The notes under the pieces were generated by a model. It was not told where the DNA came from. It did not search any database and was given only the letters and a program-made list of their open reading frames with translations. Of a stretch of 62,495 bases of DNA, positions 56,758 through 62,495 are shown in pieces; the stretch's first letter is position 1, and every line of letters starts with the position of its first letter. The position numbers were made by a program, and so were the translations under genes. The stretch comes from Thermoflexus hugenholtzii JAD2 (GTDB lineage Bacteria > Chloroflexota > Chloroflexia > Chloroflexales > Roseiflexaceae), in the NCBI GenBank assembly GCA_945881915.1, contig CAMCVW010000017.1, positions 1 to 62,495 of the forward strand. Reading direction: 5' to 3'.

Positions 56758-59700
56758 ATGAGCCCACATCATCAACTCGTTTTTTATACGGGTCCGCGTG
56801 AAGCGGTGCACCTCGCAAACCTCATCGCTTCGGGCGGTGAAGGTGGGGTATACAATGTCTTCGAGTACCCAGAACAGGTCGCCAAGATATTCCACCCACG
56901 GCAACGGACCAGCGCGATCGCCGAAAAACTGCAAGTGATGTTGCAGTTCCGGCCCACAGAGGATGTCAATGCACATCGCCAGCATGTGTTGATTGCGTGG
57001 CCGACACAAATTATCTACAAAACCCCAAGTGCCCAATCGTCGTATACCAGCGCCAACGGCACCGAAAATCTGGTGGTGGGCTACTTGATGCCCAAGCTGA
57101 ACCACACCTATGCAATCGCACAACTCCTGAATCCGAACTTCCGCGTCAAACACCATCCTGAATTGAACCATCGGCACATCTATCGCGTTGCCATAAACTT
57201 GGTGCGGATTGTCAGTCAGCTGCACAACAGCGGGATTGTAATCGGCGACATCAATGAAAAGAATTTTCACTTCACCAAAGAACTCGACCGCGTCGCTTTG
57301 GTCACCGTCATTGACTGTGACTCGATGCAGATTACCTCACCCCAGGGCGAAATATTCCCCTGCAATGTCGTCGTCCCCGAATATACCGCGCCGGAGCTGC
57401 ACGGCAAAGATATCCGCAAGGGTGTCGTACGGACCGAACAACACGATCTGTTCGGATTAGCGGTGCTGTTGTACAAGTTGTTGATGCAGGGTTTTCACCC
57501 GTTTCAGGGCATTCCTTCGGCAGGGATGCCGCAGGTCGAATCGGCGCAGGTGTGGTGTATCAAAAACAACGTCTTCCCGCACATCGCCAATTCGTTCTAC
57601 GGCCCGCCACGCTATGCACCCCGCATCACGTCTTTGCCAGCGAGCCTGATTACATTGTTTCTCCGGGCATTTCTCAAAGGATTTAGCCGTCCGACTGCTG
57701 CAGAATGGGAAGTGGCATTGACGCAGCTCGAGCAGACGCTCGTGCCCTGTGGTAATGACGAGAGTCACATCCATCCCAAGGATTGTCCGTGTGTCGTCTG
57801 CGAATGGGATTTTGCCAATGGAAAACGCGCCTCTGGTGGGATTGTGGTGCCTGCAGAATTAGCCGATATGCCCCTCCCGCCTTTGCTTCGGGCCAACGAA
57901 ATACAGCCAGTCAGTCACATCACCGCAGCGCCGCGCCAGCACGCAGATACCGCAATTGAGCCAATTCGCCTGACTGAGCCGGAGGTCGTTCATTCCGAAG
58001 AACGCGTCATCCCCAAGTCGCTGTGGAGTACCCCCGTCGAGCAGCGGTCCGCATCATCACAGTCAGCACCCATCCCGACGCTAGCGGCCCCTGCTGCATC
58101 GCAAGCGGCCCCTGCTTCCTCACAATCAGCACCGATACCGATCCAGATGGATGCGTCATCGGGGCAACCATCTACCGCTCCTGCCCCATCAGAGGAAGCA
58201 CCCGATGCCACACCGATAGCGAGCATAAAACCGTCGCTGTGGAGTTCGCCGTTGCCTGCCATATCGAACCCTATCCCCGTGATTCGCAATCCGTTGGCGA
58301 ACCCCGTCGATCCAGTGCCTGCGCTGCCGCCGATGGACTCGCTGCAAACCACCATACCCACCACCACACCCACCAGCACACCCCTGGCAGTACCATTGGC
58401 ACGAGTGCCGGAGTATAATTTACTGGTCGGCCAGCGTCCTCCCGACGCATCGCCACCGCAGCAGTTCCAGCCAGAGCCAATACCGGTCCAACCACAGCCC
58501 ACGCCGGTCCAAGGAGCGCCCGCCGACAGGGGGTTGCAGACCGAGGCACTCGACACCCGGGCGATTGCTGCCGCATTCCAGAGCATCGCTACGTTTGTCA
58601 ACGATACTCTGGATGTTGTCGACGATACACTCCCCGCCACGAGTAGCGTCCCCAAGTCATTATGGAGCACTCCGTTGCGGCCAAATGAGGCAATACGGGT
58701 ACCAACCGAGGCAGGTAATCCCTCACCCGCAGAACCAGATGTGAATGCAATTCCCCTGCCATATGACCCCTACCGCCAAAGTCAACCCGCGGCCAATGCT
58801 GCGTCGAGTGAAGTACCCCGTAGCACGCGACAACCCGACGCTGCAGCGGCATACTCCGATGAAGCAGCAACAAATCTGCCGCCAATAGCCGCATCACGAT
58901 CGCTGTGGAGCACTCCGCTCCAAGCAGGTGAAGCGACGCGTGTCCCACGCGAAGCAGGTGCTGAGCAATCGAGCGCCGGATCGCGGACACAATTCCTTGC
59001 CCCACTGGGTGACGAGAACGGTGCACTGCCTGTACCATCATCCGAACAACGGGCATTCGAAGCCCCACCGACCACAATCTCGCAAGGGAATTCGCTCTGG
59101 AGTACACCACTCCAGGCAGGGGAAGCGACGCGTGTACCCGTAGAATCGGGGAATGCGACCACCACCCGACCGTTTGGGCGTGGTGCAGATGCAATTCCCA
59201 TCATGACGGGACGTTCAGATGCCCCGCCTTACGCACCACGACCACCAGAACCAAACGACGTCAGCACGCTGGTCACACCGCGGGCAAACATACCCGCAGT
59301 GCCCATAGAGATTCGCCGCGGTACCACCCTGGCGGCAGGCGCACAGCACATCGTTGCAGTCCGTGGTGATGGTACGGTCTGGACGCTGAGCGAGCCGCCC
59401 ATCACGGCACTGCAAGTCCCTACCGGACTGAGCGGCGTGGTCGCGGTCGCAGCTGGCCAGCAGCACAGTCTGGCATTGTGCTATGACGGAAGTGTTGTAG
59501 CGTGGGGGATGAACGGACTCGGTCAGACCAATATCCCCATCGGGCTGAGTGACGTCGTCGCCATCGCAGCCGGTGGAGCATTCTCGTTGGCACTCCAGCG
59601 CGACGGACGCGTCGTCGCCTGGGGGGATGACCAATCGCTGCAGTGCCAAGTTCCACCCAATATAGGCACCGTGGTCCAGATTGCCGCAGGCAGCACGCAC

Positions 59701-61014
59701 GGGATGGCGCTGCGCGCAGATGGGACGGTCGTCGAGTGGGGGTTGCTCGATCGCGATGCATTACTCGATGCCCGCGGCGTCAGCGGGATCGCAGCCATCG
59801 CCGCACACGATGGTTTGAGCGTCGTGTTGACCAATCAAGGCGAAGTCGTGTGCTGGGGCAAGAACGTCGGTTCTGCACGGGCAGCAGTCAGACAACTCCC
59901 TCCTATTTGCCACATCGGGCTGGGCAAACAGACGATTGTGGCGGTAGATGTGCGCGGCACCATCCATGTCATTTCGCCCCAGGCAAGCACACCGACACAC
60001 GTGGCCGAAAGCCACGCACTGGTGACTGCCACGGATACTCAGGTCGTCGTTTGTGAAGGTGCGAACGTCTCGTTGACGGGCACAAACGGGACACGCACTG
60101 TCGAGTTCCAAAGTCACCACGTCCAGCGCATTGGGGCGTCACTGTCTGCAATCGACCGTTCACTGGCATTGCAACAACTATCGCAGCGGACATTCGCGAC
60201 CATTGCCGCTGGCTACGAACACACCGTCGGAATCACTGCCGAAGGGCAACTTTTGAGCTGGGGCGACAATACCTATGGTCAACGAACCGCCCCCAATCAG
60301 CATTTGATCGCAGTTGCTGCCGGCGGCTGGCATGCGTTGGGGTACGACAGTGAAGGTCGCATTCACGCCTGGGGACGCAGTAATCACGGCCAGACGGTGT
60401 TTGCCACGGTGAACAAATTCCGGGCTGCGGGCGTCGCGGCCGGGATGGTCCACTCGTTGGCGGTCGGCGACGACGGCAGGATTTTGGCATGGGGCAACAA
60501 CGACGACGGCCAATGTAGCGTACCCGACATGTCTTTGCCGGGTATCGCGGTGGCAGCCGGTATGCGTCATTCGGTCGTGCTTCTCGCAGATGGCACGGTA
60601 CGTGCCTGGGGGAACGGCAGTGCCAATCAGACGGCAGTACCCCCGACGCTGAGTGGCGTCATCGCTGTGGCTGCCGGGGGGCAGTCTTCGGCAGCGCTCA
60701 AGGACGATGGCTCCGTAGTGGTGTGGGGAGAATTGGCAGTGCGCGCCCAGAGCATTGCACACATCCGCGACGCAGTCGCCGTCAGCCTCGGTGGGGAACA
60801 CGGCGTGGTCCTACGTGCCAACGGCCTACTCGAATTCTTTGGAAATGATGACTACGGCCAATGCTCGCTGCCACGCTCGCTGCCACGCATCGTGGCGGTC
60901 GCCTGCGGCACCTTGCACACCATCGTCTTGGCAGAATCCGGTCAGATGTATGCCTGGGGTCGGGACTCGTACCAGCAGACGCATGTGCCCGATGGGGTGA
61001 TATTCCGGCGGTGA
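56758..61014 (+). CDS. Protein kinase with SLWSTP-repeat linker and fourteen RCC1-like repeats
   Basis: 1418 residues. Residues 15-330 are a divergent Ser/Thr kinase: glycine loop GGEGGV (26-31), VAK (Lys43), catalytic loop GDINEKN (163-169) replacing HRDxxxxN, DCD (186-188) replacing DFG, APE (211-213), and DLFGLAVLLYKLL. A Cys/His cluster follows (CGNDESHIHPKDCPCVVC, 331-348), a likely zinc knuckle as in TerY-P triad kinases. Residues 360-850 are a disordered Pro/Ala/Ser-rich linker with five SLWS(T/S)P motifs. Residues 858-1418 hold fourteen repeats of the RCC1 type (xAAGxxHxxAL...DGxVxxWG), seven before and seven after a spacer near 1090-1148, read as two seven-bladed propellers. No signal peptide or membrane helix. 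Start ATG 56758 follows GAGGG. Function inferred: phospho-signalling with the vWA and PP2C neighbours. Confidence 0.9.
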   Translation: MSPHHQLVFYTGPREAVHLANLIASGGEGGVYNVFEYPEQVAKIFHPRQRTSAIAEKLQVMLQFRPTEDVNAHRQHVLIAWPTQIIYKTPSAQSSYTSANGTENLVVGYLMPKLNHTYAIAQLLNPNFRVKHHPELNHRHIYRVAINLVRIVSQLHNSGIVIGDINEKNFHFTKELDRVALVTVIDCDSMQITSPQGEIFPCNVVVPEYTAPELHGKDIRKGVVRTEQHDLFGLAVLLYKLLMQGFHPFQGIPSAGMPQVESAQVWCIKNNVFPHIANSFYGPPRYAPRITSLPASLITLFLRAFLKGFSRPTAAEWEVALTQLEQTLVPCGNDESHIHPKDCPCVVCEWDFANGKRASGGIVVPAELADMPLPPLLRANEIQPVSHITAAPRQHADTAIEPIRLTEPEVVHSEERVIPKSLWSTPVEQRSASSQSAPIPTLAAPAASQAAPASSQSAPIPIQMDASSGQPSTAPAPSEEAPDATPIASIKPSLWSSPLPAISNPIPVIRNPLANPVDPVPALPPMDSLQTTIPTTTPTSTPLAVPLARVPEYNLLVGQRPPDASPPQQFQPEPIPVQPQPTPVQGAPADRGLQTEALDTRAIAAAFQSIATFVNDTLDVVDDTLPATSSVPKSLWSTPLRPNEAIRVPTEAGNPSPAEPDVNAIPLPYDPYRQSQPAANAASSEVPRSTRQPDAAAAYSDEAATNLPPIAASRSLWSTPLQAGEATRVPREAGAEQSSAGSRTQFLAPLGDENGALPVPSSEQRAFEAPPTTISQGNSLWSTPLQAGEATRVPVESGNATTTRPFGRGADAIPIMTGRSDAPPYAPRPPEPNDVSTLVTPRANIPAVPIEIRRGTTLAAGAQHIVAVRGDGTVWTLSEPPITALQVPTGLSGVVAVAAGQQHSLALCYDGSVVAWGMNGLGQTNIPIGLSDVVAIAAGGAFSLALQRDGRVVAWGDDQSLQCQVPPNIGTVVQIAAGSTHGMALRADGTVVEWGLLDRDALLDARGVSGIAAIAAHDGLSVVLTNQGEVVCWGKNVGSARAAVRQLPPICHIGLGKQTIVAVDVRGTIHVISPQASTPTHVAESHALVTATDTQVVVCEGANVSLTGTNGTRTVEFQSHHVQRIGASLSAIDRSLALQQLSQRTFATIAAGYEHTVGITAEGQLLSWGDNTYGQRTAPNQHLIAVAAGGWHALGYDSEGRIHAWGRSNHGQTVFATVNKFRAAGVAAGMVHSLAVGDDGRILAWGNNDDGQCSVPDMSLPGIAVAAGMRHSVVLLADGTVRAWGNGSANQTAVPPTLSGVIAVAAGGQSSAALKDDGSVVVWGELAVRAQSIAHIRDAVAVSLGGEHGVVLRANGLLEFFGNDDYGQCSLPRSLPRIVAVACGTLHTIVLAESGQMYAWGRDSYQQTHVPDGVIFRR
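58012..59112 (+). repeat. Five copies of a short SLWS(T/S)P motif in the kinase linker
   Basis: Copies at kinase residues 419-426 (PKSLWSTP), 492-498 (PSLWSSP), 632-639 (PKSLWSTP), 715-720 (SLWSTP) and 779-784 (SLWSTP). The last three are longer, continuing as PLxxxEAxRVPxE(A/S)G, and look like recent tandem duplications of about 25-30 codons within low-complexity sequence. DNA identity between copies 4 and 5 is high in the shared part. Confidence 0.85.
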
Positions 61015-61021
61015 CATGCAC

Positions 61022-61047
61022 AAAAATCCCGGCGCCGCGGCGCCGGG
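61022..61047 (-). terminator. GC-rich hairpin terminator of the lipoprotein gene
   Basis: Perfect 9-bp stem (cccggcgcc / ggcgccggg, 2-base centre) with five U on the minus strand. It lies between the kinase stop and the convergent lipoprotein gene and could also end the triad transcript, although the plus-strand tail is C-rich. Confidence 0.7.
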
Positions 61048-61057
61048 ACTCTCCCCC

Positions 61058-61104
61058 CCAATTACTCACTATTCACTACTAATTACTAATTCGTACTTCG
61101 CACT
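61058..61104. repeat. AT-rich degenerate short tandem repeat
   Basis: Three to four imperfect 8-12-base units of the form attactcactattcac / tactaattactaattcg. The reverse complement resembles the repeat at 62270-62355, so the two bracket the 61.1-62.3 kb genes in inverted orientation. Confidence 0.5.
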
Positions 61105-61636
61105 ACTCCGTCGCATTCACCGTGACCACCGCCTGGGTGGCGTCGTCTTTGTCGGCCATGCTCACCACGATATAGGCGGTCTGCGCAATGGTGAAGCTCA
61201 GCGCGATCTGTTGAATCCGTTCTGGCTTGACCGAATCAGTGTACAGAATGGTACAGCCGTCTCCCGTACCCGTCGCCACATACCCGTCGCCTGCCTCGTT
61301 CGGTCCCCAGAAGATGTTCGTCGTACAAGACTCTGGCCCGGCGACATACGCCACGGCATAATTGACGGTTGTCGAATTATTGCGCAAGTTGATGTTGACG
61401 GTCGAACCATCTGTCGTATTGGCCAACGACATATTGACCGCATCCGTAGACACCGTCAATTCTCCATTGTCGGATCCAAAGCCAATCGTGCAATTTTCTT
61501 CTTGCAGGCCGATGTTGATACAATTAGCGCCGACGATTGGCTGCACGCTCGAGCCGTTTACCGATGCGGTACACGAACTCAGTACAATTGCCAAGCCACA
61601 CACCACGAAAAACCCACGAAGTGTCACGAGATTCAT
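61103..61636 (-). CDS. Predicted lipoprotein, unknown function
   Basis: 177 residues. N-terminal signal with a lipobox (AIVLSSC, Cys at about residue 22) predicts lipid attachment and an extracytoplasmic location. The mature part is acidic, rich in Asn/Thr/Gly and beta-strand-like, with several cysteines (NCIN, ENCTIG, ESCTTN, DGCTIL) that could form disulfides. No domain recognised. ATG 61636 is preceded by AAAAGGAGAAT, a good ribosome site. It ends at the GC-rich hairpin terminator. Confidence 0.72.
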   Translation of the reverse strand: MNLVTLRGFFVVCGLAIVLSSCTASVNGSSVQPIVGANCINIGLQEENCTIGFGSDNGELTVSTDAVNMSLANTTDGSTVNINLRNNSTTVNYAVAYVAGPESCTTNIFWGPNEAGDGYVATGTGDGCTILYTDSVKPERIQQIALSFTIAQTAYIVVSMADKDDATQAVVTVNATE

Positions 61637-61891
61637 TTATTCTCCTTTTCTGTCGATACTGTATATCACGTATTTTGTCAAACATTTATACTATCTGTTG
61701 CCCTTCGGTTCAATTCTATTCTATTTTTCAAGAACAAGAAAAAAGGGGTAACGGTGCGGACATCGCGACCTGCATGCTCGTTGCGCTACCGCCAGACACG
61801 CCAACCGCCCGACGACAACGTCGACGGGCGGAGGTTTGCTGCCGCGCGTGTCCCCCGATTGCGCTCGTGCTCCGGGTTATCCCCAAAGCGC
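61637..61891. other. 255-bp intergenic region
   Basis: No gene seen. It includes an AT-rich leader before the lipoprotein ATG and an 11-bp imperfect hairpin (ccgcccgacga / tcgacgggcgg, 61805-61831) that may end the VOC transcript, though the following U run is poor. Confidence 0.45.
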
Positions 61892-62257
61892 TCAACGTGC
61901 TTGGAACAGCTCCAGCGGATTGCCGCTCGGGTCGTCACACAGTATCTGCTGCCCGCCGGGGCCTTGGACGATGTCGGATCGGAACGTCGCACCCGTCGTC
62001 CGCAGGCGTTCGACTGTGGCAGCCATATCAGACACCGGCAGGACGACACGATTCCACCCACCCGGTGCGGGTTGCCGCCCATCGGCTAGTGTCTTGGCAG
62101 CAGATGTCTGTGGTCCACTCAACCAGAGCTGTAGGTCGTCGCGGCCGATGATGGCGAAGGCGCCGCCCCAGTTTTCTGTCTCGACAAATCCAAACATCTC
62201 GCAGTAGAACGCCGAACTCACTGCGACGTCATGCACCAAGAGTCGTACAATCGCCAT
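61892..62257 (-). CDS. VOC-superfamily (glyoxalase/bleomycin-resistance-like) protein
   Basis: 121 residues, two beta-alpha-beta-beta-beta modules: VRLLVHDVAVSSAFYCEMFGFVE in the first and NRVVLPVSDMAATVERLRTTGATF in the second, ending DDPSGNPLELFQ with the usual C-terminal Glu metal ligand. The first module's start lacks the common His ligand in strand 1 (VRLLV), so metal binding is uncertain. Substrate unknown. ATG 62257 has GGAGGGTTT upstream. Confidence 0.82.
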   Translation of the reverse strand: MAIVRLLVHDVAVSSAFYCEMFGFVETENWGGAFAIIGRDDLQLWLSGPQTSAAKTLADGRQPAPGGWNRVVLPVSDMAATVERLRTTGATFRSDIVQGPGGQQILCDDPSGNPLELFQAR

Positions 62258-62269
62258 AAACCCTCCGAG

Positions 62270-62355
62270 ACGAATTAGGAATTAGGAATCATGAGTTAGG
62301 AATTACGAGTTAGGAATTTGCAGAGCACCACCCATTCATAATTCATAATTCGCAG
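62270..62355. repeat. AT-rich short tandem repeats
   Basis: Six or more imperfect units of about 7-10 bases built on gaattagga / gagttagga, then the inverse-looking attcataattcataattcgc. It sits between the VOC gene and the IS30-type element. Such arrays are often slippage products or insertion scars; no function is evident. Confidence 0.6.
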
Positions 62356-62357
62356 AT

Positions 62358-62495
62358 TGTCATACCAAGTGCGACATGACTGGAAAGAATTAAACACTCC
62401 ACCGAAGCCTCTGTACAATGAGATTACGACAAAACAACGTACAGGAGAACCTCAGTGGAGTACCAACATTTTACCATGGGTGAACGTGAGCAGCT
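62358..62495 (+). mobile_element. Left end of a probable IS30-family insertion sequence
   Basis: Inferred from the transposase start at 62455 and its short leader; the exact terminal inverted repeat cannot be fixed because the right end is outside the window. A possible promoter (TTAAAC at 62390, TACAAT at 62414) lies in the leader. Confidence 0.4.
62455..62495 (+). CDS. IS30-family transposase, N-terminal fragment (runs off the window)
   Basis: Only 13 full codons are visible: GTG start then EYQHFTMGEREQ. The pattern (M-x-Y-x-H-(L/F)-T-x-x-E-R) is the beginning of the N-terminal helix-turn-helix of IS30 transposases. AGGAG lies 7 bases before the GTG. Family call rests on a very short piece. 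Confidence 0.55.
   Translation, partial: MEYQHFTMGEREQ

Noticed and set aside
58012-59112. CRISPR-like or DNA-level repeat array in the kinase linker
   Set aside because: Spacing is irregular and conservation follows the reading frame, so it is a protein-level repeat.
61016-62151. Plus-strand frames of 357 and 204 codons across the lipoprotein and VOC genes
   Set aside because: They run through AT-rich repeats and antisense to two better-supported genes; no ribosome site or family match.

Overview
The window looks like a chromosomal segment from a Chloroflexota bacterium, probably near class Chloroflexia. The evidence is indirect: a secreted protein whose C-terminal domain ends in the ERRVLTYVP / HYYRWRYG pattern common in Chloroflexi surface proteins, a deoxyhypusine-synthase-like gene in a bacterium, an rpmB/asp23/degV/recG neighbourhood, and GT-C-like polytopic membrane proteins of a type frequent in that phylum. 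No rRNA, tRNA or CRISPR was seen. Most of the window is core chromosome; the accessory parts are the left edge, 17.8-22.8 kb, 55.2-61.0 kb and the right edge.

Layout. 1-4.8 kb: surface polysaccharide genes, namely a truncated two-domain glycosyltransferase, a decayed acyltransferase and its intact tandem paralogue. 4.8-9.5 kb: an orphan AbiEi-type regulator, rhaM, a TM2 protein, lysA, tpx and a double GNAT. 9.7-16.4 kb (minus strand): a compact six-gene S-adenosylmethionine cycle operon, mtnA - MetE-like - PfkB (adenosine kinase-like) - Gfo/Idh oxidoreductase - ahcY - metK, divergent from a deoxyhypusine-synthase-like gene. 17.8-22.8 kb: chrA, a GT-C-like membrane protein and a decayed tandem copy of it. 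23-32 kb: a secreted Chloroflexi-type protein, an M28-like pseudo-peptidase, PPK2, accD-accA, prmC and a polysaccharide flippase. 32-46.8 kb: Cof-type HAD, rpmB, asp23, degV, recG, a Nudix hydrolase, a CXXCXG membrane protein, recJ, ftsK, ppx/gppA, a PGRP-type amidase and a truncated haemoglobin. 46.9-54.9 kb: icd, an FMN-riboswitch-controlled ribD-ribE-ribB-ribH operon and nuoABCDE behind a near-consensus promoter. 55.2-61.0 kb: a vWA - PP2C - protein kinase triad. 61-62.5 kb: a lipoprotein, a VOC protein, AT-rich repeats and the start of an IS30-type transposase.

The most interesting system is the triad at 55214-61014. A TerY-like vWA protein, a PP2C phosphatase and a divergent Ser/Thr kinase lie in one operon, matching the published TerY-P triad architecture. 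Here the 1418-residue kinase carries a Pro/Ala-rich linker with five copies of a short SLWS(T/S)P motif, then fourteen RCC1-like repeats that I read as two seven-bladed propellers. I infer a kinase/phosphatase switch coupled to a large propeller scaffold; I do not know of this combination being described.

Two independent tandem duplications (acyltransferase and GT-C-like protein) each have one intact and one frameshifted copy, so surface-polysaccharide functions appear to be in flux. Many promoters seem to rely on an extended -10 (TGN-TAtAAT) without a clear -35.
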